From positions 206,001-270,000 of the forward strand of contig NZ_CP054424.1 in the NCBI RefSeq assembly GCF_013334205.1: 64,000 nucleotides of DNA. The letters are read 5' to 3'. The translations under genes and the position numbers were made by a program. How positions within the stretch are numbered: the stretch's first letter is position 1; each line of letters starts with the position of its first letter. This document shows positions 43,651 through 54,039 of this stretch, one piece after another. This stretch comes from Rhodoferax sp. BAB1. GTDB taxonomy: Bacteria > Pseudomonadota > Gammaproteobacteria > Burkholderiales > Burkholderiaceae_C. The notes under the pieces are model-generated. The model saw nothing but the letters and a program-made list of their open reading frames with translations. It did no database searches and was not told the DNA's origin.

Positions 43651-43700
43651 TGGAAGACTCGCTCAAAATGGGTGGAGTGAGAAGTCAGCAGGGTGACGCA

Positions 43701-43842
43701 GAACTTGTGCATAAATCGTAGCGAGCGACCCGAGGGCAAGGCGGACGGAGCGCAGCCACCGGAACGTACTTGATGTACGTGAGGATGGCGAGCACCGCCC
43801 AACGCCGCCATCGGGTTGCGCAGTAGATTTATGCACAAGTTC
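43701..43842. repeat. 142-bp palindromic element with 17-bp perfect inverted ends
   Basis: GAACTTGTGCATAAATC (43701-43717) is the exact inverse of 43826-43842. The interior contains a smaller dyad around GTACTTGATGTAC (about 43766-43778). It has no gene. Its right end abuts the stop codon of the 5'-nucleotidase gene, so it may act as a terminator or be a small mobile element. Confidence 0.75.
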
Positions 43843-44751
43843 TCAGGGGTTGGAGACGCCGCTGGCCACATGCCCCGAAGGCACGTGCTGCGCGGCGGAT
43901 TCGATGTGGCCGGTCTGGTCGTCGAAGAAGAAGTCGGGCTCGAACTCGCGCAGAAACTCGCCCTTGGGCAGGCCACCCAGGAACATGACTTCATCTACTT
44001 CGATGTTCCAGTCCATCAGGGTACGGATGGCGCGCTCGTGCGCCGGAGCACTGCGTGCCGTGACCAGCGCAGTGCGGATGCGCATATTGGGTGTACCTTC
44101 CTGTTGCAAGCGGTGAAGCGCAGCCAGCAGGGGCTTGAAAGGACCAGCTAAAAGTGGCTGGTGAGCCTTGTCGCGTTCGTGTTGTTGGAAGACTGGTAAG
44201 CCAGAGGACTGATAGATGCGCTCTGCTTCATCGCTAAACAGCACAGCGTCACCGTCAAAGGCGATGCGCACTTCGTTGGGGTAGTTGTCTTGTGCGCGAG
44301 CTGCATGTGTAGCCACGGTAGCGGCTGGACAGCCCATTTTGAGTGCGGCACGGACATCATCGGGGTTCGCTGAGAGAAACAGATTCGCTTGCAAGGGCGT
44401 GAGATATTTGTAGGGTTCACGACCCCGTGTAAAAACACCTCGTTCTATTTTCAGGTCGTCGGATTTGATGGAGCGGAAAACCCGCAGACCCGAGACCGGG
44501 TCGTTGCGCGAGAGGATGACCACCTCCACGCGCTGGGCGTCGCTGTCGTTGAAGGCCAGCAGCTTCCTGACCATGGAGAAGGCCACACCCGGCTTGGCGG
44601 GCTCGTCCAGCTTGTCGAGCTGCAGCTTCATGTAGGCGCGGTCCTTGTGCGGGCCGTGGCCGTGCTCGAAGACCTTGTTCTCCTCCTCGAAGTCGAACAG
44701 GGCCCGCGAGGAAATGGCGACGACGAGCTTGCCGTCCAGTGATGCACCCAT
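43843..44751 (-). CDS. Cytosolic 5'-nucleotidase (NT5C1-like)
   Basis: The 302-residue protein matches the PF06189 5'-nucleotidases: LVVAISSRALFDFEEENKVF at the start (phosphate-handling Asp in a degenerate motif), VILSRNDPVSGLRVF, IAFDGDAVLFSDEAERIY (HAD catalytic Asp pair) and FLGGLPKGEFL near the end. It removes phosphate from nucleoside monophosphates. The segment 44095-44465 is visibly poorer in GC than its flanks. It lies 21 bases after the TlpA-like gene. Confidence 0.88.
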   Translation of the reverse strand: MGASLDGKLVVAISSRALFDFEEENKVFEHGHGPHKDRAYMKLQLDKLDEPAKPGVAFSMVRKLLAFNDSDAQRVEVVILSRNDPVSGLRVFRSIKSDDLKIERGVFTRGREPYKYLTPLQANLFLSANPDDVRAALKMGCPAATVATHAARAQDNYPNEVRIAFDGDAVLFSDEAERIYQSSGLPVFQQHERDKAHQPLLAGPFKPLLAALHRLQQEGTPNMRIRTALVTARSAPAHERAIRTLMDWNIEVDEVMFLGGLPKGEFLREFEPDFFFDDQTGHIESAAQHVPSGHVASGVSNP

Positions 44752-44772
44752 GCGGTCTCCCTTGTGTTGTTT

Positions 44773-45336
44773 TCAGCCGGCCCAGCGCGCCAGCAGTTCC
44801 ACGTCTTCCGGAAACAGCTGGCCGCGCTCGGCCTGCAGCACGCGGCCGTCGCGCCCGCGCACCAGGGTGATGGGCAGGCCCCGGGGTTTGGGCAGCACAC
44901 GCTGGATCTCCGGCGTGACGTAGCCGGCCGGGAAGGTGTAGCCCTTTTTCTGCAGGTAGGCCGTGGCGTCTTCGCGCTTGCGGTCGATGGAGAGTGTCAG
45001 CAGCAACACGCCCCTGTTGCCCAGCACGCGCTGGCTGTCCCAGAGCTTTTGCATCTCGGGGCTCTGCAGGGCGCAGAAGGGGCAGGTGCTGGCCCACCAG
45101 TAGATCACCAGCACCCGGCCTTCGGCCTGGGCCGGTCGGAATACCGTGCCGTCGAGCAGCGGTACTTCGGGGAGGGCCAGCGATGTGCCAACGGCGGGCA
45201 GTGGGCCGGCCTTGGCCTCGACCCCGGGCGAGGAGGGCGCGGCGGGTGCCGACTGCGCCCCTGCTGACCGGCCCAGGGCCAGGGTGCCGGCCAGGAGTGC
45301 GCTGCCGGCGACCAGCTGTCTGCGTTGCGGATTCAT
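44773..45336 (-). CDS. TlpA-family thioredoxin-like exported protein
   Basis: The 187-residue product has a Tat-like leader (NPQRRQLVAGSALLAG) cleaved near SAGAQS, and a thioredoxin fold with WWASTCPFC and the cis-Pro GLPITLVRG. CPFC is uncommon among TlpA proteins, which usually have CPPC or CxPC. It may serve cytochrome maturation or periplasmic repair. ATG 45336 (MNPQRRQL) is preferred to an upstream start because the leader begins there. Confidence 0.85.
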   Translation of the reverse strand: MNPQRRQLVAGSALLAGTLALGRSAGAQSAPAAPSSPGVEAKAGPLPAVGTSLALPEVPLLDGTVFRPAQAEGRVLVIYWWASTCPFCALQSPEMQKLWDSQRVLGNRGVLLLTLSIDRKREDATAYLQKKGYTFPAGYVTPEIQRVLPKPRGLPITLVRGRDGRVLQAERGQLFPEDVELLARWAG

Positions 45337-45384
45337 GCCGATGATCTTAGCGCCTGAGCAGGGTGGCGCCATCGGGGCGTGCCC

Positions 45385-46191
45385 TCAGGCCCGGCGGCGC
45401 GCCAGCAACTCACCACCGCGCACGGCCACGGTCTCGCCTTCGGCCAGGGCCACCCAGGGCTCTGCGCTCAGGGGCACGCTGGCCAGCAGCAGCACCTGCT
45501 GGTAACCGCCGCCTACACAGAGGCCCTCGGTCTGCAGCGCGTCGTCTTCCTGTGTGCAGCGGCGCTGCAGCCAGTACAGGCCCGGCGGCGCGATGCGGCC
45601 GTCCGCCTGGATGCGCTGGTGGCCATGCGCGAACAGCACCTCGCCGTCGGCATAGAGGAAGTTGGCGGGGCCGAGGGCGCGCAGCCCGGACGCGAAGGTG
45701 CTCACGACGTCCAGGCGATCCTGCAAGGCCGGCACACCCTGGCCTTGCCACAGCGGCGCCAGCCGTGCCAGCAGCGCGCAGAAGGCGTGCTCGGAGTCGG
45801 TCTCGCCCACCGGACGGAACTGCGTCAGCGCGAAGCCCGGGGCGTCCAGGAGGCCGGGCAGGTCGCCGTTGTGGGCGAAGACATGGCTGCGACCGCCCAG
45901 TTCGCGCAGGAAGGGCTGGGTGTTGGCCAGCGTGATGGCACCGCGGGTGGCGTGGCGTATGTGCGAGAGGGCCAGGGTGGTGGGCGGCCCTGCGCTGGCC
46001 AGCAGGCGCGCCAGCGGGCTGTCGCTGGCCGGGGCGGCCTCGCGGTAAAGCGCCGCCTCATGGCCCTGGTAGCAGGCGACGCCCCAGCCGTCGCGGCTGC
46101 TCTGGCCGGGCGTGGTGTGCGCAGCGAGCGCCGACAGCGAGAAGCTCAGGCGGGCGGCTTGCCGGCTGGAGATGGCGAGCAGTTCACACAT
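45385..46191 (-). CDS. Class II glutamine amidotransferase (YafJ-like)
   Basis: The 268-residue protein begins MCELLAIS, placing the catalytic cysteine at residue 2 after Met removal. It has the GATase II pattern RDGWGVACYQG, ALSHIRHATRG, FAHNGDL and GETDSEHAFCALL. The target of the released ammonia is unknown. ATG 46191 is required because Cys2 must be N-terminal. It is divergent from a Crp/Fnr gene, 87 bases apart. Confidence 0.93.
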   Translation of the reverse strand: MCELLAISSRQAARLSFSLSALAAHTTPGQSSRDGWGVACYQGHEAALYREAAPASDSPLARLLASAGPPTTLALSHIRHATRGAITLANTQPFLRELGGRSHVFAHNGDLPGLLDAPGFALTQFRPVGETDSEHAFCALLARLAPLWQGQGVPALQDRLDVVSTFASGLRALGPANFLYADGEVLFAHGHQRIQADGRIAPPGLYWLQRRCTQEDDALQTEGLCVGGGYQQVLLLASVPLSAEPWVALAEGETVAVRGGELLARRRA

Positions 46192-46278
46192 GCGTGGACG
46201 GGGCGATGGGGCATCCGGCAGGATCGGGCTTTGAAATATACACTTAGGGGTATACAAGGGTCGTTTCCCCCAGCCACC

Positions 46279-46986
46279 ATGATCCCGATCAAGACTGAAT
46301 CCGCCTGGCGCGGCACATCGGACTGCCGCAACTGCGGCATCCGTGACATGGTGCTGTTTGCCGACCTCAACGAGCAGGATTTCGGGATGATCCACGCGCC
46401 GATCGACGATCTCGAATTCGCAGCGGGTGAGGCGCTGTACAGCGAGGGTTCGCGGGCCCAGGGGATCTACACGCTGCGCCGCGGCATGATCAAGCTGGTG
46501 CGGGTGACGACCGACGGCCGCCAGCGCATCGTGCGTGTGCTGCGGCCGGGTGATGTGGCGGGCCTGGAGGCGCTGGGCGGCGGGCATTTCGACTGCGATG
46601 CCGTGGCCCTGAGCGGGATTGCCGTCTGCCGCATCCCGCTGGAGGTGATCCACACCCTGGGCGCGAGCAGCCCGCGCCTGCACCTGCGCCTGATGCAGAA
46701 ATGGCAGGCGGCGCTCAGGGACGCCGATGACTGGCTGGCCGACCTGAACTTCGGCACGGCACGCCAGCGTGTCTCCAACTTCATCCTGAAGATGCGCAGC
46801 CCGACCGACGACCGCACCGTCACCCTGTTCGCGCGCGACGACATGGGCGCCATGCTGGACCTGAAGCTGGAGACCGTGAGCCGCGAGGTCAGCCGCCTGG
46901 TGCGCGAGGCGGTGATCGAGCCGCTGGACAAGCAGGGCCGCGTTTACCGCCTGCACGAGCCGCAGCGTCTGCTGCAGGCGGCCTGA
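46279..46986 (+). CDS. Crp/Fnr-family transcription regulator
   Basis: The 235-residue protein has a cyclic-nucleotide-type sensor fold and a C-terminal helix-turn-helix (MLDLKLETVSREVSRLVREA). It has Cys16 and Cys19 (SDCRNCGIRD), plus Cys106 and Cys117. FNR uses four cysteines with three in the N-terminus, so an iron-sulfur sensor is possible but the pattern is not canonical. ATG 46279 is chosen; the frame is open far upstream only because it overlaps the amidotransferase gene. It converges on the LysR gene with 4 bases between stops. Confidence 0.88.
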   Translation: MIPIKTESAWRGTSDCRNCGIRDMVLFADLNEQDFGMIHAPIDDLEFAAGEALYSEGSRAQGIYTLRRGMIKLVRVTTDGRQRIVRVLRPGDVAGLEALGGGHFDCDAVALSGIAVCRIPLEVIHTLGASSPRLHLRLMQKWQAALRDADDWLADLNFGTARQRVSNFILKMRSPTDDRTVTLFARDDMGAMLDLKLETVSREVSRLVREAVIEPLDKQGRVYRLHEPQRLLQAA

Positions 46987-46990
46987 AGGC

Positions 46991-47902
46991 TCAGGCCCAG
47001 GAGTCGATCAGCGGCTCGGCCTGCTCGATCAGGAATTTCTTGAAGGACTGCGCCGCGGGCGAGAGCTTTTTCTGGCCCAGATGGGTCACGTACCACTTGC
47101 CCACGATGGGCATGCCGCTGATGTCCAGCAGGGCCAGGTGGCCGGCGGCCAGCTCGTGGCGCACCGTGCGCATGGAGAGGAAGGACAGGCCCATGCCGGC
47201 CATGACGGCCTGCTTGATGGTTTCGTTGCTGGGCATCTCCATCGCCACCTTGATCGGGATTTCGTACTGCTGGAACAGGCGCTCCATGGCCGCCCGTGTG
47301 CCCGAACCCTGTTCGCGCACGACAAAGGGATAGTCTTTCAGGATGTCGAAAGCCATGCGCTTGCGGCGCACCAGGGGGTGGTCGGGCGGCGCCACGATGC
47401 CCAGCGGGTTGCTGGCGAAGGGGGTGGCTTCGCAGTCGAGGTTGCCCGGGGCGCGGCCCATGACCACCAGATCCAGCTCGTTGCGCGCGAGCATGCCCAG
47501 GATGTTGTCGCGGTTGTCGATGTGCAGGGCGATGTCGATGCCCGGCATCAGCTTGGTGAAGCGCACCAGCAGCATGGGCACGAAGTACTTGGCCGTGCTG
47601 ACGATGCCCAGCTCGATGCGGCCTTTTTTGGCCCCCACGTGCTCGGCCATGCTGGCTTCCAGGTCCTTGAGCTTGCCCAGGGCGGCGATGGCGTGGGTCA
47701 GGAACTCGTTGCCGGCGTGGGTGAGCTGGATGTTGCGCCCCACCGGTTCTATCAGCGAGAGGCCGAAGGCCTCTTCCAGCTGGCGGATCTGCATGGACAC
47801 GGCCGGTTGCGTGACGAAAAGGCGTTCGGCCGCCCGGGAAACGGATTTTTCGCGGGCAACCTCGATGAAAGTCTGCAGTTGCTTGAGCGTGTAGTTGCGC
47901 AT
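46991..47902 (-). CDS. CbbR-like LysR-family regulator, paralogue 1
   Basis: The 303-residue protein has an N-terminal LysR winged helix (FIEVAREKSVSRAAERLFVT) and a substrate domain with the CbbR-type blocks GIVSTAKYFVPMLL and VREQGSGTRAAMERLF. It is clearly related to the second LysR gene beside cbbL. It likely senses a Calvin-cycle or carbon metabolite. It starts 105 bases before the end of its paralogue, with two dyads in between. Confidence 0.9.
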   Translation of the reverse strand: MRNYTLKQLQTFIEVAREKSVSRAAERLFVTQPAVSMQIRQLEEAFGLSLIEPVGRNIQLTHAGNEFLTHAIAALGKLKDLEASMAEHVGAKKGRIELGIVSTAKYFVPMLLVRFTKLMPGIDIALHIDNRDNILGMLARNELDLVVMGRAPGNLDCEATPFASNPLGIVAPPDHPLVRRKRMAFDILKDYPFVVREQGSGTRAAMERLFQQYEIPIKVAMEMPSNETIKQAVMAGMGLSFLSMRTVRHELAAGHLALLDISGMPIVGKWYVTHLGQKKLSPAAQSFKKFLIEQAEPLIDSWA

Positions 47903-47910
47903 GGAATCGA

Positions 47911-47942
47911 ATCAGTAAATACTGATATTTGCTAGAGCAAAT
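47911..47942. promoter_or_regulatory. Adjacent dyads upstream of paralogue 1, likely LysR operator
   Basis: ATCAGTA-AA-TACTGAT (47911-47926) and ATTTGCT-AG-AGCAAAT (47927-47942) abut each other just upstream of the LysR start. Each fits the T-N11-A half-site layout of LysR boxes, suggesting autoregulation. Confidence 0.6.
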
Positions 47943-48007
47943 ATTATATTTTATTGATGGGTCAGGGCCCGCTCGCTCCCGGGATAGGAGCGGAAACAGG
48001 CCCTGGT

Positions 48008-48958
48008 TCAGCCGCCGGTCCCGACCGGGGCCATGCGGATGTGGCGCCCGTACTGCTCGGCCAGGAAGACTTCACCGCGCTCCAGGATGAAGTAGCGGAA
48101 GGCCTCGGCCGCTGGCGACAGCAGCTTGGACAGGGTGTGCACCACGTTCCAGGCACGCACCACCGGGGAGCCCTGGACGTCGAGGATGGCCACCAGCTGG
48201 TTGTCCAGCTCCAGGCCGATGGTGTGCAGCGAAAGGAAGCTCAGGCCCATGCCGGCCATGACGGCCTGCTTGATGGTTTCGTTGCTCGACATCTCCATCG
48301 TCACCTTGGGTTCGAAGTTCGCATCCGCGAAAAACTTCTCCATGGCCGCCCGTGTGCCCGAACCCTGCTCGCGCACGATGAAGCTGTAGGGCTGCAGCGA
48401 GGACACCCCCAGCTGGCCGCGCTTGAGCAGCGGGTGGTCCACCGGCGCCACGAAGACGTGCGGATGGGCGGCAAAGGGCTCGGCGCGCGTGGCCATCTCC
48501 TTCGGGGGGCGGCCCATGATGGCGATGTCCACCTCATTGCCCTGCAGCATGCGCAGCAGCTGCTCGCGGTTGCCGACGATCAGGCGCACCTCGATGCCAT
48601 CGTGCTCGCGCTGGAACTCGGCCAGCAGCCGCGGCAGGAAGTACTTGGCCGTGCTGACCATGCCGATGGTCAGCGTGCCGATCTCCAGCTTCTGCAGGCG
48701 CGCGGCGGCGTCCTCTGCGTCCTTCAGCGTGGCCAGGATCTTGCGGGCATAGACCAGCATGTATTCGCCGGCCGTGGTCAGCGCCACCTGGCGGCCGCTG
48801 CGTTCGAACAGGGGCAGTCCCACATGGCCCTCAAGCTCCTTGATCTGCATGGTCACGGCCGGTGGCGTGAGGTGCAGCGCCTGCGCGGCCTTGCTGAAGC
48901 TGAGCTGGCGGGCGACCTCGCTGAACACCCGAAGCTGGCGAAAGGTGGCGTTCTTCAT
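48008..48958 (-). CDS. cbbR: RuBisCO operon regulator CbbR
   Basis: The 316-residue LysR protein (RQLRVFSEVARQLSFSKAAQ helix-turn-helix, then GMVSTAKYFLPRLLAEFQ and REQGSGTRAAMEKFF) is divergent from cbbL, 102 bases away, the standard arrangement for CbbR. It should activate the cbb operon in response to Calvin-cycle intermediates. Its paralogue lies next to it in the same orientation; position favours this copy as the direct regulator. Confidence 0.93.
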   Translation of the reverse strand: MKNATFRQLRVFSEVARQLSFSKAAQALHLTPPAVTMQIKELEGHVGLPLFERSGRQVALTTAGEYMLVYARKILATLKDAEDAAARLQKLEIGTLTIGMVSTAKYFLPRLLAEFQREHDGIEVRLIVGNREQLLRMLQGNEVDIAIMGRPPKEMATRAEPFAAHPHVFVAPVDHPLLKRGQLGVSSLQPYSFIVREQGSGTRAAMEKFFADANFEPKVTMEMSSNETIKQAVMAGMGLSFLSLHTIGLELDNQLVAILDVQGSPVVRAWNVVHTLSKLLSPAAEAFRYFILERGEVFLAEQYGRHIRMAPVGTGG

Positions 48959-48973
48959 TAAGCAATCACTTAA
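48958..48973. promoter_or_regulatory. Candidate CbbR binding site
   Basis: TTAAGCAATCACTTAA is a TTAAG / CTTAA dyad with T-N11-A spacing, at the edge of the cbbR gene in the AT-rich cbbR-cbbL spacer. Confidence 0.6.
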
Positions 48974-48994
48974 TCAAAAGCAAATAAAGTTTGA

Positions 48995-50518
<1,524 letters not shown>

Positions 50519-50544
50519 GACCAGGAATACAGGAGAACCGAATC

Positions 50545-50979
50545 ATGATGACCAACCCCACCGGCCGCCTGACCCAGGGCCAGTTCAGCTTCCTGCCCGA
50601 CCTGACGGACGCCGAAATCACGCTGCAGATCGAGTACGGCCTCAAGAAAGGCTACGCCTGGAGCGTGGAATACACCGACGATCCGCATCCGCGCAACACC
50701 TACTGGGAAATGTTCGGCATGCCCATGTTCGACCTGCAGGATGCTGCCGGCGTGTTGATGGAGGTGAAGAACTGCCGCAAGGCCTTCCCCAACCTCTACA
50801 TCCGCCTGATGGCCTTCGACTCCACCCGCAATATCGAGTCGATCGCGATGAGCTTCATCGTGAACCGGCCGAAGACCGAAGGCGGTTTCATGCTGGAGCG
50901 CCAGGAAATCGGTGGCCGCTCGATGCGCTACACCACGCGCGGTTACGGTGCCAACAAGCCGGAAGGCGAGCGCTATTGA
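50545..50979 (+). CDS. cbbS: RuBisCO small subunit, red-type
   Basis: The 144-residue protein has the red-type start (GQFSFLPDLTDAEITLQIEY), YWEMFGMPMFD and the C-terminal beta-hairpin extension (EIGGRSMRYTTRGYGANK), which seals the holoenzyme in red forms. ATG 50545 or 50548 fit; AGGAGA lies at 50531. The frame is open further upstream only because it overlaps the end of cbbL. Confidence 0.96.
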   Translation: MMTNPTGRLTQGQFSFLPDLTDAEITLQIEYGLKKGYAWSVEYTDDPHPRNTYWEMFGMPMFDLQDAAGVLMEVKNCRKAFPNLYIRLMAFDSTRNIESIAMSFIVNRPKTEGGFMLERQEIGGRSMRYTTRGYGANKPEGERY

Positions 50980-51044
50980 TTAAGTAGCAACCCTGCCCCG
51001 ACGCCGCAAGCGCCGGGGCAGGCGCAACAGGACAGCTTCGACCC

Positions 51045-52016
51045 ATGAGTGCCCCCAGTTATTCCATTCCCGGCGTCGCGTCGGCCGCCCCCGCGGGCCC
51101 GGCCGACACCACTGCCGATGCCGCCGCCTCCATGGCCATGGTGGACAGCGGCGCGCGCAGCGTGGCGCAGGTGCTGGCGCAATCGCAGGTCGAAGACGTC
51201 TTGGCCGAACTGGAGCGTGACCTGGTCGGCCTGGCGCCGGTCAAGGCGCGCATCCGCGACATTGCCGCCCTGCTGGTGATCGACAAGCTGCGCATCAACC
51301 TGGGCCTGACCAGCCAGGCGCCCAGCCTGCACATGAGTTTCACCGGCAACCCGGGCACGGGCAAGACCACGGTGGCCATGCGCATGGCGCAGATCCTGCA
51401 CCGCCTGGGGTATGCGCGCAAAGGGCACATGGTGGCGGTCACGCGCGACGACCTGGTGGGCCAGTACATCGGCCATACCGCACCCAAGACCAAGGAAGTG
51501 CTCAAGAAAGCCATGGGCGGCGTGCTCTTCATCGACGAGGCCTACTACCTCTACCGCCCCGAGAACGAGCGTGACTACGGCCAGGAGGCCATCGAGATCC
51601 TGCTGCAGGTGATGGAGAACCAGCGCGACGATCTGGTCGTGATCCTGGCCGGCTACAAGGACCGGATGGACACCTTCTTCCAGTCCAACCCGGGCATGTC
51701 CTCACGGATTGCCCACCACCTGGACTTTCCCGACTACTCGGTCGGCGAGCTGATGCAGATTTCCGGGAAAATGCTGGAGACGCAGAATTACCGCTTCGGC
51801 CCCGGTGCGGCCGAGGCCTTCGACCGGTACCTGCAATTGCGCATCGGCCAGCCGCATTTCGCCAACGCACGCAGCGTGCGCAACGCACTGGACCGGGCCC
51901 GTCTGCGCCAGGCCAGCCGCCTGTTTGCCGAGCGCGACCGTGAACTGAGCCGGGACGACCTGACGACCATCGAGGCGCAGGACATCCTGGCCAGCCGACT
52001 GTTTAAAACCGAGTGA
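51045..52016 (+). CDS. cbbX: Red-type RuBisCO activase CbbX
   Basis: The 323-residue AAA+ protein has Walker [10 protein letters not shown] (residues 101-109), Walker [13 protein letters not shown] and the [14 protein letters not shown] sensor-2 region. CbbX removes tight-binding sugar phosphates from red-type RuBisCO by pulling on the large-subunit tail. The N-terminal 40 residues are a low-complexity extension. It lies 65 bases after cbbS. Confidence 0.95.
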   Translation: MSAPSYSIPGVASAAPAGPADTTADAAASMAMVDSGARSVAQVLAQSQVEDVLAELERDLVGLAPVKARIRDIAALLVIDKLRINLGLTSQAPSLHMSFTGNPGTGKTTVAMRMAQILHRLGYARKGHMVAVTRDDLVGQYIGHTAPKTKEVLKKAMGGVLFIDEAYYLYRPENERDYGQEAIEILLQVMENQRDDLVVILAGYKDRMDTFFQSNPGMSSRIAHHLDFPDYSVGELMQISGKMLETQNYRFGPGAAEAFDRYLQLRIGQPHFANARSVRNALDRARLRQASRLFAERDRELSRDDLTTIEAQDILASRLFKTE

Positions 52017-52024
52017 GGTTCACC

Positions 52025-52780
52025 ATGACCCAGCCCACGCTACAAGCCCTGATCTTCGACGTCGACGGCACCATCGCCGACACCGAGAGCCTGCACCTGG
52101 AGGCCTTCAACTACGCCTTCAATGAGCTGGACCTGGGCTGGCACTGGGACCCCGCGCTGTACACCGAACTGCTGGAAGTTTCCGGCGGCAAGGAGCGTGT
52201 GCAGCATTACTGGAAGCAGATCAACCCCGACATCAAGTCCATCGATGCCCAGGGCGTCCAGGACACGGTCAATCGCATCCACGAACTCAAGACCGCCTAC
52301 TACGAGGGCGCCATCAACGGCGGTGCCATCGGCCTGCGTCCGGGCATCCTCGAGCTGTTCGACGAAGCGGCCGGCGCCGGTGTGCAGCTGGCCATTGCCA
52401 CCACCACCTCCCCGGTCAACATCGCGGCCCTGCTGCGCCGTGCCATGGGGCCGGGCTGGCGCCACGCCTTCGCGGCCATCGGCGACGGCTCCACGGCACC
52501 GCTTAAGAAGCCGCACCCCATGGTCTACGAGCAGATCCTGCAGATCCTGCAACTCGATCCGCGCCAGTGCCTGGCGTTCGAGGATTCGGGCAACGGCCTG
52601 AAGGCCGCCACGCTGGCCGGCCTGGCCACCGTGATCACGCCCACGCAGTACACGCGCCACCACGACTTCAGCCGCGCCATGCACGTCCTGCCCGACCTGG
52701 GGGGCGTACACCTGTCCGACCTGCGGTTATGGCACCAGGCGCACTGGTCCGGCGAACGCCTCCTGACCGTCGATCAATAA
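52025..52780 (+). CDS. cbbY: HAD phosphatase CbbY (xylulose-1,5-bisphosphate phosphatase)
   Basis: The 251-residue HAD hydrolase has catalytic Asp12 and Asp14 (IFDVDGTIADT), Ser/Thr motif ATTTSP, and KKPHPMVYEQ with the C-terminal EDSGNG aspartate. CbbY removes xylulose 1,5-bisphosphate, a RuBisCO inhibitor, and commonly follows cbbX. ATG 52025 is preferred; a GTG at 52013 would overlap the cbbX stop by 4 bases. Confidence 0.92.
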   Translation: MTQPTLQALIFDVDGTIADTESLHLEAFNYAFNELDLGWHWDPALYTELLEVSGGKERVQHYWKQINPDIKSIDAQGVQDTVNRIHELKTAYYEGAINGGAIGLRPGILELFDEAAGAGVQLAIATTTSPVNIAALLRRAMGPGWRHAFAAIGDGSTAPLKKPHPMVYEQILQILQLDPRQCLAFEDSGNGLKAATLAGLATVITPTQYTRHHDFSRAMHVLPDLGGVHLSDLRLWHQAHWSGERLLTVDQ

Positions 52781-52795
52781 AGAGAACCCTCCATC

Positions 52796-53890
52796 ATGCC
52801 GCTGTCCAAACGCACCACCCTGACCCAGTTCCTGATCGAGGAGCGCCGTCGCTTCCCCGACGCCCGGGGCGACTTCAATGCGCTGATCCTCGACGTGGCC
52901 TTGGCCTGCAAGGCCATTGCGCGCGCAGTGGCCTTCGGCGAGCTCGGTGGCGTGCTGGGCAACCAGAACGGCGACAACGGCGGCAGCGTGAACGTGCAGG
53001 GCGAGACGCAGAAGAAGCTCGACGTGCTGAGCAACGACCTCTTCACGCGCCTGAACGAGTGGGGTGGTCACCTGGCCGGCATGGCCTCCGAAGAGATGGA
53101 CCTGCCCTACCAGATCCCGGCCAAGCAACCGCGCGGCAAGTACCTGCTGGTGTTCGACCCGCTGGACGGCTCCAGCAACATCGACGTCAATGTCTCGGTC
53201 GGCAGCATCTTTTCCATCCTGCGCGCGCCCGAGGACGTGGTCAAGTCCGGCCGCGATGTCACCGATGCCGACTTCTTCCAGCCCGGCACCCGGCAGGTGG
53301 CCGCTGGCTACGCGCTCTACGGCCCCACCACCATGCTGGTGCTGACGGTGGGCAACGGCGTCAACGGCTTCACGCTCGACCCCAACCTGGGCGAGTTCAT
53401 GCTCACGCACCCGAAGATGCAGATTCCGGCCGACACGCAGGAGTTCGCCATCAACGCCTCCAACAGCCGCTTCTGGGAAGCGCCGATCAAGCGTTATGTC
53501 GATGAATGCATGGCTGGCAAGACCGGTGCACGCGGCAAGGACTTCAACATGCGCTGGATCGCCTCCATGGTGGCCGAGGCGCACCGCATCCTGATGCGTG
53601 GCGGCGTCTTCATGTACCCCAAGGACACCAAGGACCCGACCAAACCGGGCCGCCTGCGCCTGTTGTACGAGGCCAATCCCGTGGGTTTCATCATGGAGCA
53701 GGCCGGTGGCCGCGCCAGCACGGGCCGCCAGCCCATGCTGACGGTCCAGCCGACCTCGCTGCACCAGCGTATCGGCCTGATCTTCGGCTCGAAGAACGAG
53801 GTGGAACGCATCGAGCGCTACCACGCCGAGCCCGCCAAGGTCCAGGACGACAACCCGCTGTTCCATGAGCGCGGCCTGTTCAGAGTATGA
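52796..53890 (+). CDS. cbbF: Fructose-1,6-bisphosphatase, class I
   Basis: The 364-residue enzyme has the metal site [18 protein letters not shown] and the [11 protein letters not shown] and [13 protein letters not shown] regions of class I FBPase. It regenerates hexose and sedoheptulose phosphates. It directly follows cbbY; the epimerase gene cbbE that separates these genes in Cupriavidus is absent. Confidence 0.96.
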   Translation: MPLSKRTTLTQFLIEERRRFPDARGDFNALILDVALACKAIARAVAFGELGGVLGNQNGDNGGSVNVQGETQKKLDVLSNDLFTRLNEWGGHLAGMASEEMDLPYQIPAKQPRGKYLLVFDPLDGSSNIDVNVSVGSIFSILRAPEDVVKSGRDVTDADFFQPGTRQVAAGYALYGPTTMLVLTVGNGVNGFTLDPNLGEFMLTHPKMQIPADTQEFAINASNSRFWEAPIKRYVDECMAGKTGARGKDFNMRWIASMVAEAHRILMRGGVFMYPKDTKDPTKPGRLRLLYEANPVGFIMEQAGGRASTGRQPMLTVQPTSLHQRIGLIFGSKNEVERIERYHAEPAKVQDDNPLFHERGLFRV

Positions 53891-53917
53891 CCCCCCCTGA
53901 GTGCCCTGCGGGCCCTT

Positions 53918-53963
53918 CCCCCAAGGGGGACGACACCAGCGGCCCGGCGAAGCCGGTTCCGCG
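53918..53963 (-). repeat. Intergenic repeat copy 2
   Basis: CCCCCAAGGGGG followed by CGGCCCGGCGAAGCCGGTTC is the reverse complement of the repeat at 41718-41766 apart from a few bases. It lies between fbp and prk inside the cbb operon. Confidence 0.75.
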
Positions 53964-54039
53964 GTGTCCCGCGATGAATATCGCATAGGTGGCTTTGCAG
54001 TGCCTCGATCGAAAGAATTCTTAGCTCCAGGAGACCTTT

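Noticed and set aside
45379..46278. Long plus-strand extension upstream of the Crp/Fnr start
   Set aside because: It lies antisense to the glutamine amidotransferase gene, whose motifs are clear.
46279..46986. Assignment of the Crp/Fnr protein as a true FNR oxygen sensor
   Set aside because: Only two N-terminal cysteines are present and the others are misplaced relative to FNR.
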